Shown: positions 1 to 8,043, counted from the first letter of the stretch. The stretch is 64,000 nt of DNA from Sphingosinithalassobacter sp. CS137 (GCF_014334115.1 NZ_CP060494.1:2572501-2636500), one strand, 5' to 3'. Program-made: numbers and translations. The notes: generated by a model not told the origin, from the sequence alone.

Positions 1-570
1 GCCTATCGCGCCGCGCGCCTCGCCGGGTGGCGCGACATGCCGATCAGCGTCGCCACCATCGCCGCCGCCCGCGCCGGCAACGCCGCCTTCGCCAAGGCCT
101 ATGCCGCCGAGCGGATCGCGTGCCTGCGCTACGAACTGCCCGGCGACCCGATCCCGCACCTGCCGATCGGCCCGGCCAGCCCGCGCTGGGCGCGGCAGCT
201 CGCCCGGCAAGTGTGGCCCGGGCTGGCCGACAGCGACTATCACTCGGTCGGCGAGCGTGTCGCCCCGGCCGACGGGGGCGGCGTGAACCCGCGCGACTGG
301 AGGACGGCGCTTGCCGGGCTCAACCTCGCGCGGCGCACTCCTTCGGCCATTGCTTCGCACGCGATCTGCCCCGACTCGGGCTATGACCGGCTGATCTGCC
401 TGGGCGAGACCGGCTGCACCCATGGCGCCGCGCCGCCGCCGCCGCGCCGTCACGATCGCGAAGGCACGCGATCGACCGTGCCCGCCCGCTGGCGCGAGCA
501 CCGCCGCCGCAGCGAACCGCCCGAACTGCCCGAGCCGGGGCGCGAGCGGCGGACCTCGCGCCTTTCCTGA
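1..570 (+). CDS. Lipase-like protein, 3' part (5' end outside window)
   Basis: The frame is open from the first base, so the gene starts before the window and only the last 189 codons are seen. A stretch reading RYELPGDPIPHLP, followed by a tyrosine/histidine segment (DYHSVGERV), resembles the region after the nucleophile in class 3 lipase-type alpha/beta hydrolases, where the catalytic Asp and His lie. The last 50 or so residues are rich in Arg and Pro and look unstructured. The catalytic serine would be upstream of the window, so the assignment rests on weak local similarity. A methionine at base 37 is an internal residue, not the start. Confidence 0.4.
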   Translation, partial: AYRAARLAGWRDMPISVATIAAARAGNAAFAKAYAAERIACLRYELPGDPIPHLPIGPASPRWARQLARQVWPGLADSDYHSVGERVAPADGGGVNPRDWRTALAGLNLARRTPSAIASHAICPDSGYDRLICLGETGCTHGAAPPPPRRHDREGTRSTVPARWREHRRRSEPPELPEPGRERRTSRLS

Positions 571-582
571 TCCGCGGCGCGC

Positions 583-786
583 TCAGCCGCGCCGGAAGGC
601 GTAGCGATCGCGAATGTGATCGTGAAAGAAGCGGCCGTGCGACGGCGCGGCGAGCAACGCCTCGAACACGTCGCGCGGCACGCCCGCATACCAGTACCAG
701 CCGCCGGAAATGAAGCGGATCCCGAGCCGGCAGCGGGCGGCGTCATAGTCCACCGCATCCATCATTTCGGAATCGACCGCGATCAT
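583..786 (-). CDS. KTSC domain protein
   Basis: This 67-residue protein fits the small KTSC domain throughout: an early Ser/Met segment (DSEMMDAVDYD), a beta-hairpin core (LGIRFISGGWYWYAGVP), then VFEALLAAPSHGRFFHDHIRDRY at the end. KTSC domains occur alone or fused to lysyl-tRNA synthetase-like and other proteins, and their role is not well defined. I start at the ATG ending at 786; the longer frame to 894 adds only Arg/Ala-rich sequence. It runs towards the partial lipase gene and has no obvious partner. Confidence 0.7.
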   Translation of the reverse strand: MIAVDSEMMDAVDYDAARCRLGIRFISGGWYWYAGVPRDVFEALLAAPSHGRFFHDHIRDRYAFRRG

Positions 787-944
787 TGCGCGACTTCCTG
801 CCGCCGGAACCGCAGCGTAGAACGGGCGGACGGCGGCCGGGTTGCCGTGGCGGCTTGCGCGCCGCGATCGGCGGTTTTCCGTCGAAGGTCGCACTAAGGT
901 CGCACCTCAACGCGCGCGCGAGCGCCCGCGCGCACGCGCGAGGG

Positions 945-1541
945 CTATTCCACATCATAGGCCTCCACATCGAACACGCCGGGCACGTCGACCGGCTCGC
1001 CCACCATGTCGAACGCGGGCTGCACTCCCTCGACGAAATCCTCGCGGCGCAGGCGCTCGGCGGGCGAGTCGCTGTCGGTCAGCGCTTGGGTGAGCGCGGG
1101 GAGCGCGGCGCGGGCGGCGGCGCGCGGATCGGGAATGTCGACTTCGATCAGCCCCGAGAGATTGCCGTAGCGCATCGCATCGAAATGCTTGAGCAGGAAG
1201 ATGAGCAGCCGATCCGACGGCACGCGCTCCTCGCCGACGCACTCGCCGCGATGCCACACCTGGCGCAGCGTGCCGTTGACGGCACGCTCGAAAGCGATGG
1301 TGGTGAGCCGCTGGCTGGCGATGACGAGCGCCGCGTCCCAGGCGCGGTGGAACGCATCGGCATCGGCCCGCGCGCGCAGCCGATAGGCCGATCGCGGAGT
1401 GAGGCCGACCGCGGCGGCGGCATCGGACACGCAGCCGGTTTCGGCGAGGGTCTCGAGGAACAGCCGCTGCCGCTCGGCGGTCCAGCCGTCGCGGCGGACC
1501 CGGCGCGAAGTAGCGGGGAAATCATGGGACTGATCGGTCAT
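945..1541 (-). CDS. Helix-turn-helix protein of unknown role
   Basis: A 198-residue protein whose residues about 18-70 form a likely helix-turn-helix: GWTAERQRLFLETLAETG, then SDAAAAVGLTPRSAYRLR. This matches a family common in sphingomonads and remotely like the DNA-binding part of phage terminase small subunits. The acidic C-terminal half (ending FDVEAYDVE) has no motif I recognise. The start is the ATG ending at 1541, which has AAGGAG a few bases upstream on the minus strand. No phage genes are nearby, so a terminase role is unlikely; a transcriptional regulator is a guess. Confidence 0.6.
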   Translation of the reverse strand: MTDQSHDFPATSRRVRRDGWTAERQRLFLETLAETGCVSDAAAAVGLTPRSAYRLRARADADAFHRAWDAALVIASQRLTTIAFERAVNGTLRQVWHRGECVGEERVPSDRLLIFLLKHFDAMRYGNLSGLIEVDIPDPRAAARAALPALTQALTDSDSPAERLRREDFVEGVQPAFDMVGEPVDVPGVFDVEAYDVE

Positions 1542-1685
1542 GGCTTGGCTCCTTGGTCGCTGAAGGGGCGCGGGAGCCGGGGTATATAACCATATCGGTT
1601 CGTGTAGGACAGCGGAAATCGGAGGGGCGGGTCGGCGGGGCTGGATCTGGAGCTGGGCCGGAATGGGGCTGGGGGGCAAATTTGA

Positions 1686-2218
1686 CGTCGCCCCTGCGCA
1701 GGTCGGGGCCTATCGCTGCCGCTGACTCTGCGATGCGGCCTGCGATTGTGCGCCGACCCGCCCGCCGGCACGCGCCGAAACCAGACATGGGCCCCTGCCT
1801 TCGCAGGGGGGACGGGAGGTGCGGCGGGCGTTCCCCTGTCTTCGTCGCCCCTGCGCAGGTCGGGGCCTATCGCTGCCGCTGACTCTGCGATGCGGCCTGC
1901 GATTGTGCGCCGACCCGCCCGCCGGCACGCGCCGCAACCAGACATGGGCCCCTGCCTTCGCAGGGGCGACGGGAGGTGCGGCGGGCGTTCCCCTGTCTTC
2001 GTCGCCCCTGCGCAGGTCGGGGCCTATCGCTGCCTCTGACGCTGCGATGCGGCCCGCGATTGTGCGCCAACGCGCCCGCCGACACGCGCCGCGGCCAGAC
2101 ATGGGCCCCTGCCTTCGCAGGGGCGACGGGGTGGTGCGGCGGGCGTTCCGCTGTCTTCGTCGCCCCTGCGCAGGCAGGGGCCTATCGCTGGCAATTACTC
2201 TGCGAAGCGGTCAGCGAT
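1686..2218. repeat. Three tandem copies of a 157-bp REP-bounded unit plus a partial fourth
   Basis: The motif CGTCGCCCCTGCGCAGG recurs at 1686, 1843, 2000 and 2158, giving units of 157, 157 and 158 bp that are nearly identical; the fourth copy fades out near 2218. Each unit opens with this motif and closes with its near reverse complement (GCCTTCGCAGGGGCGACG), so every unit is a pair of inverted REP-like arms around about 100 bp of filler. The stretch 1542-2239 holds no convincing gene. Confidence 0.9.
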
Positions 2219-2239
2219 CCTTCGTCCCCGGCGGTGCGA

Positions 2240-2533
2240 TCACCGGTTGATTTCGTCCCACAAGTCGCGCCAGTCCGGGTTCGCCCTGCCGATCAGGTTG
2301 AGCTTCCAGCCGCGCTTCCATTTCTTGATCGCCTTTTCGCGGGCGATGGCGGCGTCGATCCGCTCGTGCGTCTCGACATAGACCAGGCGGGTGAGGCCGT
2401 TCTCGCGGCAGAAGTCCGATCCGGTGCCGCTGCGGTGCTGGTGCACGCGCGCGGTGAGGTTCGCGGTGACGCCGGTGTAGAGCGTTCCGCTCGGTCCGTT
2501 CGTCATGATGTAGACATAGCCGCGCTTTCCCAT
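2240..2533 (-). CDS. GIY-YIG nuclease superfamily small protein
   Basis: This 97-residue protein carries the GIY-YIG signature near its N-terminus (GYVYIMTN then GTLYTGVT), followed by a conserved Arg in NLTARVHQHRSG and a Glu/Lys-rich helix (IAREKAIKKWKR). Single-domain members of this length (the UPF0213/YhbQ-like group) are widespread and often multicopy; their biological role is unsettled. The start is the ATG ending at 2533. A longer frame reads into the REP element upstream and is discounted. The gene lies between REP-like elements on both sides, which may not be coincidence. Confidence 0.85.
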   Translation of the reverse strand: MGKRGYVYIMTNGPSGTLYTGVTANLTARVHQHRSGTGSDFCRENGLTRLVYVETHERIDAAIAREKAIKKWKRGWKLNLIGRANPDWRDLWDEINR

Positions 2534-2547
2534 GCCCGTCCCCCGCC

Positions 2548-2673
2548 GCTCCTGCGCAGGCAGGAGCCCATGTCTGCCGGATGTCGCGCGGGGATCAAGC
2601 GGGGACGTGCGATTGTCGAGGGCAGCGTGCGCGGCGCGAGCCATGGGCCCCTGCCTGCGCAGGGGCGACGGGG
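2548..2673. repeat. Dispersed REP pair related to the 157-bp array
   Basis: Inverted arms (GCTCCTGCGCAGGCAGGAGC near 2548 and GCCCCTGCCTGCGCAGGGGC near 2645) bracket about 80 bp that includes GGCAGCGTGCGCGGCGCGAG. The same internal string recurs in the element at 3051-3183, so these are copies of one mobile-type element rather than unrelated hairpins. Confidence 0.75.
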
Positions 2674-2688
2674 GGCAGCGTTATTCCC

Positions 2689-2874
2689 TCACTTCCGAAT
2701 TGCATCCTCAAGCCGAACTTCGCGAAGCGTCGTTTCCCTCTCGCAACTGTGGCAGAAGGAATAATCATACGCAGCTCCGAGCGCCCATTGCTGTGCGGCT
2801 TCGTCCCACTCCGCCCAAGCGTCGCGCGTCACGAGTTTGCTGCCGCATTTCTCGCAGACATAGGTTAGTCCCAT
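2689..2874 (-). CDS. Small zinc-ribbon protein
   Basis: A 61-residue protein with two CxxC knuckles, CEKC at residues 8-11 and CHSC at about 42-45, separated by about 30 residues. This is the usual layout of a single zinc ribbon. Such proteins are often nucleic-acid-binding or assembly factors, but nothing here narrows the role. It lies between two copies of the dispersed REP element and runs in the same direction as the GIY-YIG gene. Confidence 0.6.
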   Translation of the reverse strand: MGLTYVCEKCGSKLVTRDAWAEWDEAAQQWALGAAYDYSFCHSCERETTLREVRLEDAIRK

Positions 2875-3050
2875 CGTCGCCTCCCGTGCGTTCCGACGGT
2901 ATGCCGGAGCGTGGGAGAGCGAGTGGCGATTTGCTCGACTTTGGATGAAATCCTGTCGACTCCGGAGGAGCCTGCCGGTTGACCGGGTGACGATCCGATT
3001 GTTCGGACCCAGATAACACTGAGATGCAGGTACAACGCGCCTGGCGTTGC

Positions 3051-3183
3051 GCTCCGTCGCTCCTGCGTAGGCAGGAGCCCATGTCTGGCAATTATTGTCC
3101 GGAAATCATGCGGAGCGCACAACCGCCGAAGGCAGCGTGCGCGGCGCGAGCGATAGGCCCCTGCCTGCGCAGGGGCGACGGGT
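3051..3183. repeat. Second dispersed REP pair
   Basis: Arms GCTCCTGCGTAGGCAGGAGC (about 3057) and GCCCCTGCCTGCGCAGGGGC (about 3155) enclose filler containing GGCAGCGTGCGCGGCGCGAG, as in the element at 2548-2673. The rest of 2875-3440 holds no recognised gene apart from the tiny candidate at 3314-3373. Confidence 0.75.
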
Positions 3184-3313
3184 GGGTGCTATCGCAGCGT
3201 GAACCGGAGGTGGGGTAGAGCGCAGTAACCCGGCGCGAAACAATCGTGGTCGTCGAGTCACTGCGCGTGGCGTTCGATGGCTGGTGGACCCGAGCACAAG
3301 GCCGGGTGAAGCC

Positions 3314-3373
3314 TTAAGTCCTGGAGACCAGCCAGCCGACAGCAAAGAAGAACGCAACAATGCCCATAACCAT
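3314..3373 (-). CDS. Candidate 19-residue membrane peptide
   Basis: Just downstream of nrdB on the same strand, a short frame starting at the ATG ending at 3373 encodes one hydrophobic segment (MVMGIVAFFFAVGWLVSRT). A well-spaced AAGGA and an ATG lie about 30 bases further upstream but in a different frame, so the gene could be a frameshifted remnant of a slightly longer small protein. Evidence is only hydrophobicity and position after an operon that already encodes four small membrane proteins. Confidence 0.2.
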   Translation of the reverse strand: MVMGIVAFFFAVGWLVSRT

Positions 3374-3440
3374 TGAAACCCCGGCCGAAGCTCGAGGGTC
3401 CCATAGCTAAATCCTTTCTAAGTGGGTCGCACGAGTCTGA

Positions 3441-4496
3441 TCACTCCGCCGCCACGCCGCCCTTCGCGAACATGTCCCCCTCGCCGCCATCGTCCTCGTT
3501 CGCCACGGGGGCGACCTTCGCCTTCTGGCGCTTGTCGAAGCTGTCCCACACTTCGTTCCACTGGCCGCGGGTCGCGCCCTTCGAATATTCGGTCGCGCGG
3601 GTTTCGAAGAAGTTCGCGTGCTCGACGCCGTTGAGCAGCGGCGTGAGCCACGGCAGCGGGTGCTCGTCGATCATGTAGATCGGCTTGAGGCCGAGCTGGC
3701 CGAGCCGCCAGTCGGCGATGTAGCGGATATACTTCTTGATCTCCTTGGGCGTCATGCCGGGGACGGGGCCCATTTCGAAGGCGAGATCGATGAACGCGTC
3801 CTCGAGCCGCACCGTCGTCTGGCAGACGTCCATAATGTCTTCCTTCACCGATTTGGTGAGGCAGTCGCGCTCCTTGCAGAAGGCGTGGAACAGCCGGGTG
3901 ATGCCTTCGCAGTGGAGGCTTTCGTCGCGCACGCTCCAGCTGACGATCTGGCCCATGCCCTTCATCTTGTTGAAGCGTGGGAAGTTCATCAGCATCGCGA
4001 AGCTGGCGAAGAGCTGAAGTCCTTCGGTGAAGCCGCCGAACATCGCCAGCGTCTTGGCGATGTCCTCGTCGGTGTCGACGCCGAACTTCTGCAGATAATC
4101 GTGCTTGTCCTTCATCTCGGCATATTCGAGGAACATGCCATATTCGCTTTCGGGCATGCCGATCGTGTCGAGCAGATGGCTGTAGGCGGCGATATGGATC
4201 GTCTCCATGTTGCTGAACGCGGCCAGCATCATCTTGACTTCGGTCGGCTTGAACACGCGGCCGTATTTCTCGTGGTAGCAATCCTGCACCTCGACATCGG
4301 CCTGCGTGAAGAAGCGGAAGATCTGCGTGAGCAGGTTGCGCTCGTGATCGGTCAGCTTCTGCGCCCAGTCGCGGCAATCCTCGCCCAGCGGCACTTCCTC
4401 GGGCATCCAGTGCACCTGCTGCTGGCGCTTCCAGAATTCATAGGCCCAGGGATATTCGAAGGGCTTGTAGGTCTTGCGGGCTTCGAGAAGAGACAT
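3441..4496 (-). CDS. nrdB: Ribonucleoside-diphosphate reductase class Ia, beta subunit
   Basis: NrdB houses the diiron-tyrosyl radical cofactor that starts ribonucleotide reduction in NrdA, supplying dNTPs in the cytoplasm. The 351-residue protein has the expected ligands: D67 in TQADVEV, and E98, H101 and the radical tyrosine Y105 in the segment METIHIAAYSHLLD. That spacing matches Asp84, Glu115, His118 and Tyr122 of E. coli R2. Length is typical for the alphaproteobacterial form and no N-terminal ATP-cone is present. It is the last full gene of the minus-strand operon that begins with nrdA, with four small membrane-protein genes between the two subunits. Confidence 0.95.
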   Translation of the reverse strand: MSLLEARKTYKPFEYPWAYEFWKRQQQVHWMPEEVPLGEDCRDWAQKLTDHERNLLTQIFRFFTQADVEVQDCYHEKYGRVFKPTEVKMMLAAFSNMETIHIAAYSHLLDTIGMPESEYGMFLEYAEMKDKHDYLQKFGVDTDEDIAKTLAMFGGFTEGLQLFASFAMLMNFPRFNKMKGMGQIVSWSVRDESLHCEGITRLFHAFCKERDCLTKSVKEDIMDVCQTTVRLEDAFIDLAFEMGPVPGMTPKEIKKYIRYIADWRLGQLGLKPIYMIDEHPLPWLTPLLNGVEHANFFETRATEYSKGATRGQWNEVWDSFDKRQKAKVAPVANEDDGGEGDMFAKGGVAAE

Positions 4497-4514
4497 GGGG
4501 TACTCCCTGGGAAC

Positions 4515-4730
4515 TTACTGGCTGGACAGGACGAACATGGTGGCGAAGCCGGCGCAGAAGAGCGCGGCGGCGAAGAGCATCGCGCCGGCGATGCGCAGGG
4601 CATAGCCGGCCGCCTCGCCGTCGCCGGTGCGCAGCAGGCGGCGCGCGGCGGCGGGGCGGACGAGGAGCGCGAGGCCGACCGCGCCGACGACCGCGGCGAC
4701 GCCGTTGGCGATGAGCAGGCCGCGAGTCAC
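4515..4730 (-). CDS. Small two-helix membrane protein
   Basis: A 71-residue protein with two hydrophobic helices (about residues 5-25 and 44-68) joined by a short basic loop. I recognise no family. Its start overlaps the stop of the gene upstream (ATGA at 4727-4730), and it sits 18 bases before nrdB, so it is almost certainly co-transcribed with the reductase genes. Confidence 0.6.
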   Translation of the reverse strand: MTRGLLIANGVAAVVGAVGLALLVRPAAARRLLRTGDGEAAGYALRIAGAMLFAAALFCAGFATMFVLSSQ

Positions 4731-4909
4731 AACAGCCCCTCCTCGATCAGGCGGAAGGCGAGCAGCAGCGCGAGCGCGAGCGCGATCGACGTGCCGATCA
4801 GCAGCCAGCGGCTCGACCGGGGGGACTCGCCCGGCGCGCGCAGCACCGCGACCAGCCCGACGAGCGTGGCGACCGCGGCGAGCGCGAAGAGGAACAGCGT
4901 CGGGCTCAT
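4727..4909 (-). CDS. Small two-helix membrane protein
   Basis: A 60-residue protein with an N-terminal hydrophobic helix (LFLFALAAVATLVGLVAVL) and a second one near the C-terminus, separated by a Ser/Arg loop. The family is unknown to me. It overlaps both neighbours by four bases, typical of translational coupling in the nrdA-to-nrdB operon. Confidence 0.6.
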   Translation of the reverse strand: MSPTLFLFALAAVATLVGLVAVLRAPGESPRSSRWLLIGTSIALALALLLAFRLIEEGLL

Positions 4910-5292
4910 TCGTGGTCGATCACCTGGCCGCGCCGCGCGGGGCGATCGCGATAGACGGTGCGGGTGCGATAGATGACCCGGCTGCCGCCGCCCGAGCCTA
5001 CGCCGAGAAAGACGATGCCGATGAAATAGCCGAAATCATACCAGCCACCGTTGTTCGGCACGGCATAGACCGCATAGTCGGGCACGAAGAGCGAGAGCAC
5101 CCAGGCGACCGGGAAGATGAAGCCGTGCCACAGGCCGAGCAGGAAGCCGGGGGCGCCGGGCTGAACCGCGCTGTCGATCTGGCTCGCGCAAGCGGCGAGG
5201 GAGAGGAGCGGCGCGAGTGCCGCGAGCGCGGCGGCGCGGGAGCGAACCGCCCGGTCAGGGATGCTCCGGATTTTCGCTGACGATGACTTCAT
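4906..5292 (-). CDS. Predicted lipoprotein with membrane segment
   Basis: A 128-residue protein with an N-terminal hydrophobic stretch ending in a lipobox-like LAAC around residue 34, then one or two hydrophobic segments (LLGLWHGFIFPVAWVLSLFVP and FGYFIGIVFLGVG), and a basic C-tail. An inner-membrane or lipid-anchored location is likely. No function is recognised. The first residues overlap the end of the preceding gene by 38 bases; a later start is possible but would lose part of the signal. Confidence 0.55.
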   Translation of the reverse strand: MKSSSAKIRSIPDRAVRSRAAALAALAPLLSLAACASQIDSAVQPGAPGFLLGLWHGFIFPVAWVLSLFVPDYAVYAVPNNGGWYDFGYFIGIVFLGVGSGGGSRVIYRTRTVYRDRPARRGQVIDHE

Positions 5293-5536
5293 TGGCTGCG
5301 CCCTCCCAGCCGATCCATTGCACGGCGATCGCGCCGATCCAGCCGAGATTGAAGAGGATCAGCATCGCGATGACCGCGCCGCGCGAGGCGCGCCTGCGAC
5401 CGGGGCCGGGCACGATCTCCGTCCGGCCGCGGAAGAGCGCGGCGACCGAGCGGGCGTTGAGCATCAGCCAGATGCCGCTCACCGCCGTCACGACGATGCA
5501 GAGCGCGAGCAGGAGCGGAAAGGTTGCGAGCGGCAT
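5255..5536 (-). CDS. Small two-helix membrane protein
   Basis: A 93-residue protein with a hydrophobic N-terminal helix (LLLALCIVVTAVSGIWLML) and a second near residues 53-75 (GAVIAMLILFNLGWIGAIAVQ). The basic linker contains GRRRASRG. No family is recognised. It is the first of four small membrane-protein genes after nrdA and starts 128 bases beyond the nrdA stop codon. Confidence 0.55.
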   Translation of the reverse strand: MPLATFPLLLALCIVVTAVSGIWLMLNARSVAALFRGRTEIVPGPGRRRASRGAVIAMLILFNLGWIGAIAVQWIGWEGAANEVIVSENPEHP

Positions 5537-5664
5537 GGGCGCGGTTCTCCAGCGATACGGAAAACGAATGGTTCCGCAACGCGCGGGGTTCCGCGTTGAC
5601 CTGAGTCAAGCGCATGCCGGCAGCCGCGCGCGGACGCGCCCGCGCGGCGCCGGCGGCGATGGGC

Positions 5665-7584
5665 TCACTGACAGGCGAGGCATTCGTCATAGTCGGTGCT
5701 CTCGCCGATCTCGTATTTGGCGAGTTCGGCGGTGTTGTCCGCCTCCACCCCGCCCGCGAAGCCGGCGCGCTGCACCGATTTCGACCGCAGATAATAGAGC
5801 GACTTGATGCCCAGCTCCCAGGCGCGGAAATGGAGCATCAGCAGATCCCATTTCTCGACATCCGCCGGGATGAACAGGTTGAGCGACTGCGCCTGGTCGA
5901 TGAAGGGCGCGCGATCGCCGGCGAGTTCGAGCAGCCAACGCTGATCGATCTCGAAGCTCGTCTTGTAGGCGTCCTTTTCCTCCTGGCTGAGGAAATCGAG
6001 ATGCTGGACCGAGCCGCCCTTTTCGAGGATCGAGTTCCACACCGCGTCCGAGTTCTTCGACTTCTCGATCAGGAGCTTCTCGAGATAGGGATTGCGGACC
6101 ACGAAGCTGCCCGACAGCGTCTTGTGGGTGTAGATGTTGGCCGGGATCGGCTCGATGCAGGCGCTCGTACCGCCGCAGATGATCGAGATCGACGCGGTGG
6201 GCGCGATCGCCATCTTGCACGAAAAACGCTCCATCACGCCCATGTCGGCCGCATCGGGGCAGGGCCCGCGTTCGACCGCGAGCTGCATCGACGCTTCGTT
6301 CACCCGGGCGTTGATGTGCTTGAAGATGCGCAGGTTCCAGCTCTTGGCCATCGCCCCTTCGAAGGGAAGGCCGCGCGCCTGGAGGAAGCTGTGGAAGCCC
6401 ATCACGCCAAGGCCCACCGAACGCTCGCGCATCGCCGAATAGCGCGCGCGGGCCATCTCGTCGGGTGCGCGCTCGATATAGTCGGTGAGGACATTGTCGA
6501 GGAAGCGCATCACGTCTTCGATGAAGCGCCTGTCCTGGCTCCACTCGTCCCAGGTTTCGAGGTTGAGCGACGAGAGGCAGCAGACCGCGGTGCGATCGTT
6601 GCCGAGATGATCGGTGCCGGTGGGCAGCGTGATCTCGCTGCACAGGTTCGAGGTCGAGACCTTGAGCCCAAGCTCCCGATGATGCTTCGGCATGTTCGAA
6701 TTCACATGGTCCGAGAAGACGATATAGGGCTCGCCGGTCGCGAGCCGGGTCTCGACCAGCTTCTGGAACAGCGCCCGCGCGTCGACCGTGTTGCGGACAC
6801 TGCCGTCCTTCGGCGACTTCAGCTCCCATTCGGTGCCGTCGCGCACTGCCTCCATGAAGGCATCGGGGATCAGCACGCCGTGGTGGAGGTTCAACGCCTT
6901 GCGGTTGAAGTCGCCCGAGGGTTTGCGGATTTCGAGGAACTCCTCGATCTCGGGATGCGAGATGTCGAGATAGCAGGCGGCCGAGCCGCGGCGCAGCGAG
7001 CCCTGCGAAATCGCGAGCGTCAGGCTGTCCATCACGCGGACGAAGGGAATGATGCCGCTGGTCTTGCCGTTGAGGCCCACCGGCTCGCCGATGCCGCGCA
7101 CGCTGCCCCAATAGGTGCCGATGCCGCCGCCGCGCGAGGCGAGCCAGACATTTTCGTTCCACGTCTCGACAATGCCTTCGAGGCTGTCGGGCACCGAATT
7201 GAGATAGCAGCTGATCGGCAGTCCGCGCCCGGTGCCGCCGTTCGACAGAACGGGCGTGGCGGGCATGAACCAGAGCTTCGAGATATAGTCGTAGAGCCGC
7301 TGGGCGTGCTCGGCATCGTCGGCATAGGCCGAGGCGACGCGCACGAACAGATCCTGAAAGCTCTCGCCGGGCAGGAGATAGCGGTCCTTCAGCGTCTCCT
7401 TGCCGAAATCGGTGAGCAGCGCGTCGCGCGAATGATCGACTTCGACCGGAAAGGACTGCGGATCGACGCTGTGCGAATCGCGCGCCTTGCCCTTCCGCTT
7501 CGCGACGGGCTTCTCGTCTGCCTGGGCGGGGGCGGCTTGGGTGGCGGTTTCGTTCACGCTGGTTTCCGTGTCCCTGAATTCCAT
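5665..7584 (-). CDS. nrdA: Ribonucleoside-diphosphate reductase class Ia, alpha subunit
   Basis: NrdA is the catalytic subunit that reduces NDPs to dNDPs. The 639-residue product has the active-site segment SNLCSEITLPTG (the N-x-C-x-E radical site), a second conserved cysteine in RTAVCCLSSLN, and the redox-active C-terminal pair in DECLACQ. The N-terminus is a Lys/Ala-rich tail leading straight into the ten-helix domain, so the allosteric ATP-cone seen in E. coli NrdA is missing. The start chosen is the ATG ending at 7584, preceded by GAGGGG; the longer frame to 7749 runs through the regulatory region. It heads the operon ending in nrdB. Confidence 0.95.
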   Translation of the reverse strand: MEFRDTETSVNETATQAAPAQADEKPVAKRKGKARDSHSVDPQSFPVEVDHSRDALLTDFGKETLKDRYLLPGESFQDLFVRVASAYADDAEHAQRLYDYISKLWFMPATPVLSNGGTGRGLPISCYLNSVPDSLEGIVETWNENVWLASRGGGIGTYWGSVRGIGEPVGLNGKTSGIIPFVRVMDSLTLAISQGSLRRGSAACYLDISHPEIEEFLEIRKPSGDFNRKALNLHHGVLIPDAFMEAVRDGTEWELKSPKDGSVRNTVDARALFQKLVETRLATGEPYIVFSDHVNSNMPKHHRELGLKVSTSNLCSEITLPTGTDHLGNDRTAVCCLSSLNLETWDEWSQDRRFIEDVMRFLDNVLTDYIERAPDEMARARYSAMRERSVGLGVMGFHSFLQARGLPFEGAMAKSWNLRIFKHINARVNEASMQLAVERGPCPDAADMGVMERFSCKMAIAPTASISIICGGTSACIEPIPANIYTHKTLSGSFVVRNPYLEKLLIEKSKNSDAVWNSILEKGGSVQHLDFLSQEEKDAYKTSFEIDQRWLLELAGDRAPFIDQAQSLNLFIPADVEKWDLLMLHFRAWELGIKSLYYLRSKSVQRAGFAGGVEADNTAELAKYEIGESTDYDECLACQ

Positions 7585-8043
7585 GACGCTGTACCCCTCA
7601 TACTGCCTTCGATCGGCGTCGTTTCGACTCGGGGGCGGCTTGCGGATGCTAGACCATCGGCCGTGCCGCAGGCGAGAACAAAAAGTGTCCACACGCCATC
7701 CACAGGGCACGAACAGGGTTATCCCGCGATATAGGGTCGCGGTGAACATCCTACCAGTGCTTGAGCCTGCCCCTCAGTGCAACCACTAGAGCTTGTGTCA
7801 GATCGAGTCCGACATCAAGACCGTAAATGAATGCTTACCGACTCGGTTCGCCGCTAAAATGACTCGGTTCATGGCGCCTCGAGCACTTGTCCACAGGCGC
7901 GACGCGCGGACCTTCCACGGCTTCGGACTCCGTCAAGAGAACGAACGTCGAACGAAAATATTTCGCGGTGGAAAGTCGTTTCGAAGCCGGACCGAATTCC
8001 AAGATGTTGGGCGGTTCGTTCCTTCCGGCCCCCAATCCCTGGG
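7585..8043. promoter_or_regulatory. nrdA upstream region with GANTC cluster, DnaA-box-like sites and repeats
   Basis: This 459-bp gap between nrdA and the CYP152 gene has no convincing ORF. Five GANTC sites (7626, 7805, 7840, 7861, 7926) lie within 305 bp. GACTCGGTTC is directly repeated at 7840 and 7861, a 21-bp step or two helical turns. CCGCGA-N7-TCGCGG forms an inverted repeat at 7724-7742. TTGTCCACA at 7887-7895 differs by one base from the DnaA box TTATCCACA, with weaker matches at 7685-7693 and 7696-7704. Control of nrd by DnaA is known in E. coli, and cell-cycle control through CcrM/GANTC is known in Caulobacter; both are inference here. Confidence 0.45.

Noticed and set aside
945..1541. 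Phage terminase small subunit.
   Set aside because: The HTH part is only remotely similar and no large terminase, portal or integrase gene is near.
1686..2218. Regular repeats that could suggest a CRISPR array.
   Set aside because: The whole 157-bp unit is repeated, with no short repeat/unique spacer pattern, and no cas genes are present.
3106..3360. An 84-codon minus-strand frame after nrdB.
   Set aside because: It runs through the REP element and has no conserved feature; the 19-residue hydrophobic frame is listed instead at low confidence.
5614..7734. A 706-codon open frame on the plus strand across nrdA.
   Set aside because: It is the antisense of a clearly conserved gene; long antisense frames are normal in GC-rich DNA, and the translation shows no family motif.
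7585..8043. Possible chromosome origin, from DnaA-box-like sites in a gene-free region.
   Set aside because: Only one good DnaA box, no AT-rich unwinding stretch, and none of the usual alphaproteobacterial origin neighbours such as hemE or maf.
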